DNA of 64,000 bases from positions 186,001 through 250,000 of the forward strand of contig VTFK01000062.1 of NCBI GenBank assembly GCA_009617715.1. The letters run 5' to 3'. This DNA comes from Plectrocnemia conspersa (taxonomy: Eukaryota > Arthropoda > Insecta > Trichoptera > Polycentropodidae). Below the pieces are notes generated by a model. The model had not been told where the DNA came from. It worked only from the letters and a program-made list of their open reading frames with translations, and did not search any database. This document shows positions 26,235 to 38,683 of the stretch, in pieces. The translations under genes and the position numbers were made by a program. Position 1 is the first letter of the stretch; every line of letters starts with the position of its first letter.

Positions 26235-26335
26235 CTCGATTTTGATAGCATTTTTATAAATAAAAATTCGAGTCTGCTGCAGGGGCTCGAACCTGTGCCC
26301 TCTGAATTATCAGTCCAGCGAACATTAATAATTAA
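26235..26335 (-). repeat. tRNA-derived SINE fragment
   Basis: On the minus strand a tRNA-like head holds the B-box match GGTTCGAGCCC (complement of 26283-26293), then GCAGCAGACTCGAATTTTTA and TTTATAAAAATGCTAT. The head-to-body join resembles the SINE at 7595. The rest of the body is missing or too diverged to see. Confidence 0.55.
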
Positions 26336-29108
26336 TACACAATTTTTGACACGTTTTGTCGTTGATGTACATCAACATTCAAAGGCTACGACTTTAGAAA
26401 CAATTAGTCCTAGTGTTTTAAGATAAATCAGAAACCCCTTACCACATCTTGCGTTTCTTAATAAAACGTAGAGGCAACTTTCTGCTTCAAAAACAACATG
26501 TATTCGTAACCATTTTACATTAATCGACGCCACGTTAATCAAAACATTTACGATAGGTGTATTCATGAAGCGCATTATTATGCTTGACCTGTGCAAGGTT
26601 TATCGGCGATGTAGTACTATATTTATACGGCGCGTTGTTGTCGTTTTCTAGATTTCTAGGCATAGTTGCCCAGGTGGGGAAATAGGCCTTCGATCGATGT
26701 CAATTTTTAAAATCTAATCAAGCCGACCGGCGGGGCGTGTCGTTTCTAGACGAGGCAACAATAAACGTAACGACGACACACAAAACGAAGGTTTATTTGA
26801 CGGAGATAAAGCGTGACGAACGTAGAAACAACGTTTAAAAAACCGACACTAAGTTGTAGTGTTATTGTTTGCGCAAATATATGTATAGAAGATTGAATTA
26901 AACAGCGTTGTCGAATTTGAGAACTGAGAGACGAATTACGGCTTTAAAAAGATTTCTTTTAAAATTGTTGTTTCAATCCAATAATGTGGGAGAAAGTACT
27001 TATACTCCGTTTGAAATACCAACTCTCGACTACTTCGATTTCGGGATTTATTATCAACTAGGCAAATCAATTGTAATAGCGTGAGGTCACTGTCCGACTT
27101 GTATAATTTCTTGTTTGATAGCAAAATAATGCAATTCCCTTGAATTTCAGCAAGGTATGCTAAAATGAAAATATTCAAGTAATGTTTCTGTTGGAACAAA
27201 CAAGTTAACTGCATATTATTTTTATTAAAAATAAATTCGCATAGCAACAACAAATTTATTTTTTTAATACATACGTTACAAATTAATTAATATTTTACAC
27301 GTGCTGCTCATTAATAAGTGATTGTCATTAATACACGTGTATCGTATTAAATATTTAGTATAAATATGGAGCGATTAAAATAAATAAAGGTCATTATCAG
27401 TCGTGAGAACAACATACAGTTGTATTACTGCTGGAGCATCGCCACCACAGCGCCCCCTGGAGGATGGGCGCGAATTTTTAATAAAAGATAACTATATTCG
27501 AAATTATAATAATTATATACAGAGCTACCGGATATTTTTATTATTTTTTATTGATCAGGAGGCGAAACCAGGATTTCGAGAAATCTCAAAAAAATCGTAT
27601 ACTGTCGCGATTTATTTGGCCGCGTAGCGATATATTCTAGGTTTATCGTTAAAAATTCCGTAAGCAATTTTATCAATTTTAAAATTTTATTCAATAAAAT
27701 GATAGGCTTTATAAATGTTTGACATATATCGTCATTGTCCGGAATATGCCGTTTAACATTAGATCTGAAATGACTGAAGTTTGTGAAATTTGCACTCGAT
27801 AAACCTACATGTAACCAGACGAAACAGAACTGTGACAAAACAGAACAAGTTAAAAATAGATTTATAATTAATTTTATATTGGCAACTAATTATTTGATAA
27901 TTAAATGTTCCGAACGTACGCGTCGTTTAGGCTAGGTTTGGGTTTGAACAGCAAATGGGCGTTTTGGAACTGTCAATAATTTAAATACTAATCACTTTAT
28001 TGAAGTACTGATTATTTATTTTGGTAATTTCCAAACCGTCAGAGTTGAAATTTTTGTGGATTTAAAAAAAAACTCAGTTTTTGGTGCCATGGGTTCCAAA
28101 ATCAGTGACGATTAAGTGGAAACCTTAAAATTGAGTATTAGATGGCTCTTCAAAATGCACCCAAAATATTCGACTATCGGATAGTGTCGGTAATTTTTTA
28201 TCTAACCTGGTTATTCTAAGAATGTATTACCCATGAGTGATAAGACTGTTATGATGCGTCCCAAGCGATACAATCTTAAATTAACCAGAGTATATACTAA
28301 TATATTTATATTAAAATTAGGCAATTAATCAGTATTATCAGTGTCGATAAGCTGTAAAGCCTCGCATGTTAATTTATAATATGTTTTTATTTATTAAAAT
28401 TATAACCATCGTGACCTGACAGGTAAACCCAATGGACACGATTACCAAAACCAGACTATTATTTTAAATTGTAATTAGGATTAATAGAAATGCATATACT
28501 AAAATATTTTTCTTAAATTTAGATACAAAACGAGGGGTTTGTTCATACAAGCCTCTTTGAGAAATTGATGTCAAATTATGTGTTGTTTTGTTAAAATAAC
28601 GTGTTAAACAACACTTTTTTGTTATGACACTAAAAATCGCAGTCAGCAGTAAAATATACCTCTCTGTTTACTTAATTAAACCATTAGCAACCACAAGTCT
28701 GATGGTATTTATAAACAATTACTGTATTTAAAGGGGCCGTTTAATTTTTAATTTAATTTTTTTCTGAATAAATTCTATAATATAAGCTTTACAAATATAT
28801 AAATTTGTTATATCCATGTTTTTGGTGGACAAATCAGATTTTGCATTTAACTCCACTTAGAAATTTGACAATGTCAATTTAACGGTACTAATCGTATTTT
28901 AGTAGGTATTCGTACCAAATATTGCGCAATCTTTAAGTATTTAAATATTTTATTGCACTCTTGGCTAAAATAAAAAAAACCGTTGTTTGTAAACAAATAT
29001 GTTGCGCAACATGAACAAAATAGGATCGCGCTGGCCGACTTCGGCACGCTCTTGGGCCAAAATTTAAAATATAATTCGTTGTTTGTAAACATTGACAGGT
29101 GGTGTTAC

Positions 29109-29302
29109 CTGAGTCTGTCGACGATAGCCTGTCTCTTGGGCGGGAGGTCGTGCGCCACCGCCTGGTTGGGCCCCCCCGGGGGCGCAGCCGCTACCGGGGC
29201 GGCGGCGGTGCAGGGCGGCGGGGGCCGCGGGGGGCGCGCCCACCAGCGGCCGCGGCAGCAGCCCCCCCGCCCCACCCCGAGATCCACCGTAAAGCACACC
29301 GC
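29109..29302 (-). CDS. mam: mastermind, 5' coding exon (start not found)
   Basis: Mastermind binds the groove formed by the Notch ankyrin domain and CSL/Su(H) and recruits acetyltransferases to Notch target genes in the nucleus. On the minus strand the exon ends with PKRQAIVDRLR, the start of the conserved MamL-1 helix, then a GTAACA donor; the last base is 29109 and the codon is split 2/1. It joins in frame to the exon at 20456, giving VDRLRRRIESYRRRQ across the junction. Upstream of the helix the frame is Pro/Ala-rich in very GC-rich DNA. The frame is open only back to a TGA at 29303-29305 and contains no ATG. The true start must therefore lie in an unseen upstream exon, use a non-AUG codon, or be hidden by an indel in one of the G/C homopolymers. 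The listed right end is the limit of the open frame, not a proven exon boundary. Confidence 0.82.
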
Positions 29303-29660
29303 TCACTCCCTCGACGACCCGATCGCACTCAACTGTCAAAATGGTAAAGCATCGCAAAGCTTCCGTCGTGTTTTGATCGACGCGCGCTATGAGCGATCGA
29401 CTGTCCGAAAGGCCCAGCGGTTAGGGCGAGTTGCGATATCAAAATGGCCGACGAATCAATCTGACGCGGCGCGAGAATCCGGCGAGAATCGAGCGACAAG
29501 TGTCAGCGTGCCGAACGTACGCGAGAAAAACACCCCAGCGACGACCGATCCGGTCGAGTCTCCGACCGCTACTGAGGGACGCGCGTCGCCATCTTAACGG
29601 GCGCGGCGGCTCGCCACCCCGACGCACATGGCAACACTGCGCAATTTTAAATTCTTTACA
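29303..29660 (-). promoter_or_regulatory. CpG-rich 5' region of mam
   Basis: CpG density stays high for about 350 bp upstream of the recognised mam exon, then drops sharply to AT-rich DNA near 29.65 kb. Long frames exist here on both strands (for example 204 codons on the plus strand from 28983), as expected by chance in GC-rich DNA; none resembles a known protein. This is the likely promoter/5'UTR or upstream coding sequence of mam. No clear TATA box was seen. Confidence 0.5.
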
Positions 29661-30329
29661 TTCAAAATAAACACTAAAAATATCTGTTATTGCGTAAAAA
29701 TAAAATAGCAAAATCCACCACGTGCAATTAAGAAACCATAATACTTCTGGAAAATATTAAATTGGGTTAAAACGTACGTTAATTTTCTAATGCAACGGCA
29801 CATTTTTACTCCTTCATTATTATGTTGGTAATCAAAATATTTATCAACTAGTAAATTTATTGTATATATGTCATCACATTGTATTATTCTCTCGTTAAAT
29901 CAGTTCGGCAAAATAGTTGTTGCATTAAAAAAATGGTCAGAAAATAATGTGTAAATAATATCATAAATATATTACAAAATATACTATAATTTTTTTCAGA
30001 TTATATCGAAAAATCATCATGAAGATTACTAACATGTAAATGTCAACTCCTAGTTACATACGAAGTTAAGTAAAGGAATAAAATGCTATGTTTATTTCTT
30101 CAGTGGATGAGTTGTGCATAATATAAAATCGAAGTACGGGGGCCTATTTATTTATTTGATTATAACCAAAACTAGGTGGCACTTTAGTAACACTGACGTA
30201 ACGGTGGCGGAAGGCAACATATTCTTTTGGCGGATCTCGACGGAAAGACTACGATCGGCGACACCTCGTCGGTCGAGATCTCTTACCATAATATTCCAAC
30301 ATGTAACTGAACTATACTTCAATAAATAA

Positions 30330-32632
30330 TACTGCAGCGACCCAATATGTGTCTAACTAACACCCGTCCTCTGAAAAGGCAATTTATATGATGTGATTGT
30401 CGTCATCTGCATTCAATTTTTAATCATAAAAAACATTTTCCTCTACGACCAGTTAAACATCATTTAGTTTTCACTTAGTATGTGATTGATGACAGGTGCC
30501 GTAGATGGTATTTCAGTGTTGCCAGTATGAAGAAAATGAGTTTGGTAACCCTCTAGCTAATAATTCGAGTCGAGGCGCTTCGTGCACGCTTCTGAGTCCG
30601 TGTGAGAGAAAGTCGAATGAGTGATGCTGTGACATATGTCAAGTCCTTTATACTGCTTCTATAATCAGGCCCGATGAGGGGGGGGGGGGAGTCAACCGAT
30701 TTAAATAACCGAGGCGTGAGAAATTTTATTCGAAATTCGGGCGATTTATATTTATTTTTTATATGAATAAAATAAACATTGTTACAATCTACCGTGGGTC
30801 ATAGTGAAAAAAATTGAAATGATTTACATTTTTGTTTTTCAATTTCGCTTATATTTACAAGAAAACGCATAATTATGCAACAACAAGCACCAGGGCCCAT
30901 TTTTTTCTCAGCGGGCCTGCCTTTGAAAAAGTTTAGACAAATGTGAGAAAGGGCAATTTTATGACCCATCGTGTTATCGTTTAACACCATCTCGGGCACA
31001 TCCCTCAGTTAAAACTTTTAAGTGATTTATAATTACAAAGAATGGTTACACCAATAACCACGTATTGTTTCTAGGCGTGTGTCTCTGAAACTTATAAATA
31101 AAGAGTTTAAATAGTTTTTTCAAGTGTGCAAGGCAAATTGTAGCTTTCTATGGGGTATTGTTTAAACCCATACATATTCTTTTAAAATTTCATTAAAATT
31201 AGCAATTCATTAAAAAATAATTAGCAATGAACTTTTTGTTTAAATATTTTTTTTTTAATTATGCGACTCTGTAAGCTATCTAATGATATTTTATTAACTA
31301 TAGTACGATTATTAGTTTCAAAGATGTAAGCGTTCAAAATGTGACATGTTTTCGTTGCATTCATGTTTCTAAGTTACCCCTTAATCTGCGTGGAAAAAGA
31401 CGTAGTTCTGTCAAAAAAATCTCTGGAAAATATAATTGTTATTAATTTCAAATTAAATATAATAAAACTCTAGAAATAATATATTTTTTTTATTATATCA
31501 TTTATTAAAAAGATAATCTTTCGAAAAAAATATGGCAATTCTAATATGGTTTTGAATATAAGGTCTAATATTATTTCTAAACTGCTTTTGCGGTTTATTT
31601 AGGTCTATTTATATCCCCTTTTAAAGTACAGTTCCAGGTTTCAAAAAATATATTTAATTCTCTCTGATGTTTATCTTAAATACAGTAATAAATAGTAAGT
31701 CCACTACAAAAATATTTTAATGAATAATATATGAAAAATATATAATTCATCAATTTAACATTTTATTTATTTAGTATAGAAGCAGTAAAAAAAAATAAAA
31801 CAATCGCTAAAAAATATTTTTGTTAAAAAGAATGTGATTTAATGCTTTTTACACTATTTAAATAATCTATTTAAAGTTACGCTGTATTGTATAAAATAAT
31901 AATTGTTATCTGAGAATTATTGTTGACGTTCAAAATAAGAGTTAACGTTATCATATTCCATTATTTATATACAAATACCCATTCTCATATCAAAATAAAA
32001 ATATATATTTACGATTCGATGGTTTTATTATTAAAAACAAACACACGATAATATCTTACAATAAAATAATATCTACATATACTAATAATTATCATCATTA
32101 TTGATATCATAATGGCAATTTGTTACTTTTTAATATGCGGCTCACTTATTATATAAAAGTAGAGGTTATTTTAATATATGGTTATAAATTATACACGCTG
32201 AAAGAATTACGTAGATTCTGTGTGTGAAAGAATATTTTTTTAAAATATAAGTTATTATCTGGGAATTTATACATTTGTTGAATAGCCAAATTTCGATTTT
32301 GAAGATGCAACATGAGGACTTATGCAATGTATAGTATTTCATTTAAATCCTGTTTAAAAGGCCGCAAGCTGAAACGGAGTGTTGGTATAGTACAACACTA
32401 TAGTCATGCTCTGGCTGATGTGGCTATTTCACATAGTTATATCAAAAATAATATAATTGCATATTAAAACAACCCCTTCTTTAATAATATACACACGCAC
32501 GATGATGCAATCACTTAAATAATAATTTAAACCGATTCATCACCACATTATTGAATCCGCTTGCAACTTCAACAAGTAATCGGAGAAATGTTGAATCTTG
32601 TTCGTCAGCGTAATTGCATCATCGGCCAATTT
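30330..32632. other. Intergenic, AT-rich
   Basis: Lies between the mam 5' region and the 3' end of the tetraspanin. It contains a G9 run near 30679-30689 and a TGTGAGAAA motif that fits the Su(H) consensus near 30941. I see no gene and no recognised transposon. The last few hundred bases must include the tetraspanin 3'UTR. Confidence 0.5.
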
Positions 32633-35600
32633 TCATGCCATTTCGTCCCGAGTGCCGTAGCTCTGCGGATGTTTGGAACGAGGACTGTAAAAGCTGTCCG
32701 GATACAGGTACGTGTCTGCGGTGTTTCTCTCCATCGTCGATATCTTATTATGATACACGTTTTCGTTATTCTTGTTGTTAATCGGCTTGACTGTGAAAGA
32801 TCCAGACTCGTTTCGGCGCTTCCTCAATTTCATGCAAGCGTATATTGTACTGAACAATACTCCAAATTCAGTCAACGATAGTAGAAGAATGATTATCAAA
32901 AAGCCAATGTATTGCTGTTGATACCAGATTTCAACTTTTGTGAGACAACCCTGATTAGAAAAACAATCTAATTACACGCTTATACTAACTGAAATATAAA
33001 GTATTTGATTGATCTTTACCTGACTGTGTCTATAAAACTGATAATGTTCTTGTAACAATTCTTGGCAGATTGTTTCGTTTATTGGCTTCGGATCAAGGAA
33101 AGACATTTTGTATGACTCTTGAACGCAACACGTTAATGGAACGATTAAATCTCTAGGACCCAATCTTCGCAATTGCCAGAGAGACATGTCGTAGTTCCGT
33201 CCATCGGTCATTCCGCAACATTCAAACTAAATAAATAAGAACATAGTTAGATTGTTTGTTAAATACACTCAATAAATAGATTAATTACACTCGTTTGAGC
33301 TAAATCCATAGCAGCTGTGAATTGTTCTTTGCCGGGTACTCCATAAGCAGCTTGTAACGCACCGACGGCACCTCCTCTTGCACTTTGTAAGCCGATGCAT
33401 CCCGGCCAAGCTACTACGATCACACAAGCAGCTCCTTGTGCAAATAATGCAGAGAGAACCATCACGAAATACTGGAAATAAGACAATAAAAGCAATATCA
33501 AAATCAAGTTTATAATATATTAATTTTTATTGTTAAGGTGCTGTATTTATATTTATTTGTACATCTTCCGGTATAGCTTTACATATATTAACACAATATG
33601 CGGAATAACATAAAAAAATATATGGAATTAAACAGATTATTAGAAAAGTTTCTAAGTATCTCCAGATATCTCATTGAATTGGGTCGCTATTTTTAAAGAG
33701 GAACCCATGATAATGTGTTTCAATGAATTGATTGGTTGGAACACGTTAACATATTACCTAAGAAAAGATTTACCTTCTAAAAGCAATATGAAGTCAAGGA
33801 ATCATTTTATTTTAATAATATTTTACTTAGAAACGAGCTTCTTGTTAGAATTGAAACTACATAAAAAAAACTTCTGGGGTTTTATGGATAAGAAAGTCGT
33901 TGAAGTGTATTAAATAATATGAGAAAGCTGCTTTACTTTAATTAAAAATTGAGTTAATAATGTTTTAGTCCAAAATTACACTTTAAGGATTGGGATGCAA
34001 TATTATTAAAAATACTCTTTTTAAATCCCCTTTGGGCTACACATCACAGAATCTGGGAATAAGTATTATGATTAACTAATACCCACGTGTTTTTAGTGTA
34101 AGTATAGTAACAAAAAAACTACATAATGAAGAGCATCTAAGAACTAAATCCAGGGTTTTAAAAACTGGTATACCATAAACCTCTATCCCGATATTCCGAT
34201 CAAATTTTCAATAGTGGAGTTTCAGTTTCAATAATTGAACCCACTTTATATAATAAAATTATTTAGCTCTTCTTGAGTCTCATAGAGTTTTTGTGATATG
34301 AAATGCCTTTAATTCCAAAATTCTTGGTGATTAATGTTTGATACTAAATATGCGCACAAAGATATCTTTGTAGTCTTCGCAAAATATGTTTTAACCAACG
34401 GTTAATGATCTTAAGCATTAACCAATATGTAAAGGTTTCTAAAATATCTCTATATAAACAAGTTTGATTTTTATTCTTTCTTCTATCGAATCGCCATTTT
34501 ATTAGGAGCTTTGGGTTATGATCGCTGTGAAAGAAAGTTATATATTTCCAAGAATTTCTTTAAAAAAATTCTGTGGGTAATCCTTCTATTCCCGATAACT
34601 TCCAACTTAAGGTCCGGAATATCATCGAACAACGCATTCTAGCAACTTTTTATGGTGGTTTTGGTAAGGGTATCAACACTTGCCACATCGACTATGACGG
34701 TAGTCATCCAGCTTCTTAATACGCCGTCACTGTACGTTGATCTGTTTAGTTTCAGTCATAAGGAGCTGGTTCGATTCGTTTACAGGGGGGTATTTAAGGG
34801 GGGGTAGGTGGGGATATTTGCCCCCACCCCTTGAATTTGGGCAGATTAATGAATGCTAATTAATGAAATCGGAATACATTTTCACTGGTAAATGTATATG
34901 TTTAACAGTGAAAATATCTCATCTGGCAGGTGCTAGTAAAATTATATCATTTCAACTTTTCCATACATTTACTAAAAGAAAATATATTTTAACTGATGGG
35001 TACTAGTGAAATTATATGCCGCTCTAAAATGTCTATGAAACTTAATTTGACAGTTGGGAAACATACATTTGCCGTTCAAACTCAAACCTACACGAATTAA
35101 CCAAACCCAACTTGACCTAATGAAAGTTCTAAAACTAATTATAGTTTTAAACTTTCATTAAGTCAAGTCCAAAATACAAACTAAGCCAACCCAACTCAAC
35201 TCAAATTTTGCCCCTCCCCTGGAAAAAGCTGAAATGCTGTCCCTGTTCGTTTAGTCGAAATTTTACTATTTTATATGTGTATAAAATGGTAAAAAAAACT
35301 ATTTTATAATGCACATCAAGACACTAGGGAAACATGTAGAGACATAATAATCAGATTTGTCATAAATAAATCAATAAATGAAATTACTTCCCTCCCTAAG
35401 AATAACAATATTTTTTAATATGAAATTAAAAAATTAATTTACTCACCATTGTTAGAATACAATAACCATCAGAGCAAGTAGCCCAACAGCCAACAGCTCC
35501 ACTGCTCACCATAAACAAACCGGAACTAATCAGAACTAAAGCTCCATAATAAAAGGCGGTTGAGGAGATTCATTGTCCGATGACGTTAAAAGACGCGACA

Positions 35601-35790
35601 GAAGTATTCTGTTGGAATCGCACAGCAGTAAAAAGCCCAAAACAAGAAGAATTAAGCCGCTTGCCTGAAATATATTAATTAAATGTTATTTGTGCTTTTC
35701 ATTAATAGTGTTATAAATATATATTACCAGAAACACTGCATTGAATAATCCCAAGAGCACCTTTGAGTTAAACACTTTCCTGCACCACAT
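32633..35790 (-). CDS. Tetraspanin, five exons, one-base frameshift in exon 2
   Basis: Tetraspanins are four-TM proteins that organise membrane microdomains. Coding exons on the minus strand are 35728-35790, 35447-35664, 33289-33471, 33020-33226 and 32633-32950, all with GT-AG junctions; four of five lengths are multiples of three. Start ATG is at 35790, stop TGA at 32633. Allowing for one missing base in exon 2, the product is about 329 residues: TM1 about 12-35, TM2 about 60-78, TM3 95-116 and TM4 about 238-265. The large extracellular loop carries the hallmark CCG at 158-160, a CC pair at 188-189, further cysteines in TICQ and GCL, and an Asn-Glu-Thr glycosylation sequon. The cytoplasmic tail of about 60 residues is polar. 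The family is certain; the paralogue is not. Confidence 0.92.
33472..35446 (-). other. Tetraspanin intron with R1 insertion
   Basis: A 1.98-kb intron between the TM2-encoding and TM3-encoding exons, the longest in the gene. It contains an R1 repeat at about 34.8-35.33 kb. The rest is AT-rich and shows nothing recognisable; the 79-codon frame at 33674-33913 (+) is not supported. Confidence 0.75.
34800..35330 (+). repeat. Repeat R1, copy in tetraspanin intron
   Basis: Contains the CACTGG/CAGTGAAAATAT block, CTGATGGGTACTAGTGAAAT, ATGCCGCTCTAAAATGTCTA, a degraded AAACTCAAACCTAC block and a self-complementary AATGAAAGTTCTAAAACTAA segment. The order is the same as in the 45.15-45.6 kb copy. It is flanked on the left by a G-rich run (about 34.79-34.83 kb). 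Confidence 0.6.
35447..35664 (-). CDS. Tetraspanin exon 2, frame broken at an A-run
   Basis: The first part reads on from TM1 (ASGLILLVLGFLLLCDSNRI...) and the last part reads the second TM (FYYGALVLISSGLF...GCWATC), but the two lie in different frames. As written, the first frame meets a TAG soon after. The exon is 218 bp, one short of a multiple of three, while its neighbours enter and leave in phase 0. The switch maps to the AAAA run at 35551-35554 on the plus strand. Both halves are well conserved, so a base-call or assembly indel, or a very recent mutation, is more likely than an old pseudogene. Confidence 0.88.
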
Positions 35791-37800
35791 TGTTTTGTAT
35801 GATTTTACAGTTCACATATACACAAAACACTGAACGACACTATTTTACGTATAATTTTTGTATAATAGAAAGGATGCACGAGTAGGTTTAGATAAAAGCA
35901 GTTGGTCGGAGCGGGGATTTGTCATATTGTATGTGAAAACACAGTCTAATAGTGCCCAATCCAAAGTTTTTCTAACTGCTTGTAGTATGCAAATATGTCA
36001 ACGTATTATTCCCAATGTTTTAAAAATATTGAATGTAATATTAAAAAAAGTTATTAAACAGCCAAAAAACGGTGTTTTCGGTATGAACAACGCAGATGCA
36101 ATGATGTTTTGGTCAACGGAGATCGGACTGGCCAGGGGAGACATGCTCTAGTGAACATGAAGGGTGACTAATTATGGACGGGAGTTGTTGAATACATTAC
36201 ACACTCGTGAATTCAACAAATTCCGTACGCTTGATTCGAAACTGTGTATTATGGAAAATATTATTGGGAAAAAAGATTTTTTTATGTGATTTTTTTTATG
36301 TCTTATACATTTTTGTAGTATATGAACTCAATACAGTACTATTTCTTAAGTGTTATTGTAATTAAATAATGCTATTTTATCGCTTAAAAATAGTAATAAA
36401 AAACAATTATAGTAATTGGAGGTTATGATCAAATTAGATAAACATTAGAATATTTTTTAAAAATAAAATGGTAATATAGCATATAATCTAATTTAAATAT
36501 ATCTACTAGTTATATAATATCATTTTACCAATATATAATTTTAAGTCCATATGAGCAAAAAATATGTCTGATTTAATAGCACTAAACATTGCAATATATT
36601 TTACGAAATAATTTTATTTTAATATGAAAATGGTTGCAGAATTACTAATGTCGTAGTAAATTTCGTTTCTTAATAAAATTTCTTTATATAAAAAATATAA
36701 TGAAAATATTTTACATCCAAAATGCTTTTACATTTTCATTTGCTAGAAATAAAAAAATGACATCTAGCCATGAGGCTTGAAATTTTTTAACTGAAATCTG
36801 AAAATGTTAAAATTTCAATCATTCTTATTTATTAAACCATAAAAGCCACAATAAATTAGAGTGCAAGATTTTAATGTTTTATAAATATTTAATTAAAAAT
36901 GTATGTACTAGGAAAAGTTTTACCGTATTCCCAAAGTTTATATTTAAGCCGAAGTCACGATTGTGACATAATGGTAGTATCAGATGAACTATCAGATGAG
37001 ATAATTATACGTAATTCAATATTATTTTTACTAATACTGTTTTATTATCTGAAAGTAGGATGAAATTAATTTTTATTTGGTTATTTGATTTTTTTCTTTT
37101 TCGGTACTGGGTAAGTTGAAAACATTAATTTTGAACAAAAAATCAAAAAAAAAAAGCAGATTTTCGCTTCTGGGAGTCCATCCCGCCAAAGTAGATGATC
37201 CGGTAGTGGGCACAACTAGATTGAGGTTCAGAAGTGAAGAAAATCTCTGTTTATTTTATTTTCATCTTGTGATGAAACAAACTGGATTTTTTATACATAT
37301 ATTTTTATATGTTATTATTAGAGATTTTTTACACCTAATGTGTACGACCTGTTTCGATTTTAATTAATCATCAAGATATTTAACCATGAGAATAGGAATA
37401 TTTAGAAAAACCTAATCTGTGATGATCAATCAGAATTAAAATTAAATAGCATTAATTCCGATTTTTCAGACACAATAGAAATGAAAAATACCAAGGTTCA
37501 TATGGTATTCGAATCAATGTCTTTCAGTATTAGTTGGGAATCCAATCCTGAAGCAAAATTTCGGGATTACGAGTTTACGATCCCGGAACTGATTTTTTTA
37601 AATCAAAATTCTATATATAAATATACTAATTAAAATTGGTAAAAATGACTATTACTCTATGATTCATGGAGATAAATTTAATACAGTAAATAATCTTGCA
37701 TTATAAATGTATTTAAAAAATAAAAAGAGGTATAATTAAAATAAAACAGTAAACAAATAAAGGCATTATTAAAATAAGACAATAAACAATTCAAATATTA
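35791..37800. other. Intergenic, AT-rich
   Basis: Upstream region of the tetraspanin. A 97-codon frame at 35858-36151 (+) resembles nothing I know and is probably chance. The segment near 37.39-37.49 kb contains GGAATATTTAGAAAAACCTA and GATCAATCAGAATTA, a motif also seen near 24.0, 49.96 and 63.9 kb (a dispersed repeat). I see no gene. Confidence 0.45.
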
Positions 37801-37829
37801 TTTTGAATAATATGCTCGTTGTAATATTA

Positions 37830-38336
37830 TGGAGTGTCTCGTCGTTTAGTCTGGATCTAGTTTGGTGTCCAAGCAGCCTGCTGCTGAAAAAGCTTGCTCA
37901 GCCTCCACACTCGTTAAAGGTATTGTCATGCGATATTTGTATACCAGTTCGAGGTAATGACCATGTTAACTGCCATTTTCAAATAATATCATTTCTTTTC
38001 TTATTACGAATATAAGGCTAGTGTCATTTTGAACTTTCAATTTGCATGTCATCAAGCTTTTTGTTATTGCCTCGTGTAATTGCTTGTTCATCATCATTTG
38101 TTCAACTGATGAGGATTGTGGGTGAGATGACTCTGCTTCAAGTGGCTCTTCTGATGTTATTATCACATCTTGTTCATGGTCTTCAGTTAACATTTCATTT
38201 ATATTTTTCATTGTCTGCCTTTGGGATTTAATGAATATTTAAGTGTATCCGTTAAATCTATTAACCTTCGTATTTCTGTTATTTTTACAGCAATTATTAT
38301 ATTAGAGCTTAATGCAGATTTAAGCTCGGCCAATTG
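37830..38336 (-). pseudogene. hAT transposase C-terminal remnant
   Basis: On the minus strand, a segment reading QLAELKSALSSN...IRRLIDLTDTLKYSL is followed, in another frame, by a Glu/Ser-rich stretch. Then comes EMILFENGS, a stop, and HGHYLELVYKYRMTIPLTSV with EAEQAFSAAG. The last part is the hAT dimerisation signature (IPxTSVxxERxFSxAG in the family). At least two frame changes and stops break it. It sits about 350 bp beyond the Elp4 stop codon. The upstream two-thirds of a hAT transposase is absent. Confidence 0.75.
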
Positions 38337-38588
38337 TCTGAAAATTTAAGAGTTGGTGGATGTAAAAGCCCTTTATAGAATTTGGGCAATTATATTTTTA
38401 GGTCCTTTAATTTGCATAATTGTAAAAGCGTACGTAACATATATTGGCAATAACTAATATGATTGGTAGCTACAGAAAAAAATATATCAAAGTATTCTGC
38501 AAAATTAATTTGTTGTTTTGGTTGCGTGGATTAAAGCATCATCATTGTTTTAGTTAAAAGTAGACAAACAATATTAGTTTTAAACAAT

Positions 38589-38594
38589 TTTATT
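38589..38594 (-). terminator. Candidate Elp4 polyadenylation signal
   Basis: AATAAA on the minus strand about 90 bases past the Elp4 stop. Such hexamers are common in AT-rich DNA, so the assignment rests on distance alone. Confidence 0.4.
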
Positions 38595-38683
38595 TTGACT
38601 GCAAATATAAAATATAAATTGATAAAATCTTTTAAAACACGTTTTTAAGCAACATATACATGTATAACTTGCTACAATTACAA

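Larger units (their letters stand above)
20457..29108 (-). other. mam intron between the two recognised coding exons
   Basis: An 8.65-kb intron with GT-AG ends inferred from the two exon junctions. It holds a 117-bp tandem pair, an inverted-repeat element at 21.9-23.2 kb with R1 repeat copies nested inside, a 49-bp palindrome, a SINE and a less AT-rich stretch at about 24.4-24.8 kb. No exon on either strand is convincing within it. Confidence 0.75.

Noticed and set aside
28983..29597. 204-codon plus-strand frame across the mam 5' region
   Set aside because: It runs antisense to the mam exon, and its length is explained by high GC and few stops; the translation is Arg/Ala/Gly low-complexity.
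35858..36151. 97-codon plus-strand frame beside the tetraspanin start
   Set aside because: No family resemblance or codon-use support; it starts within the probable tetraspanin promoter.
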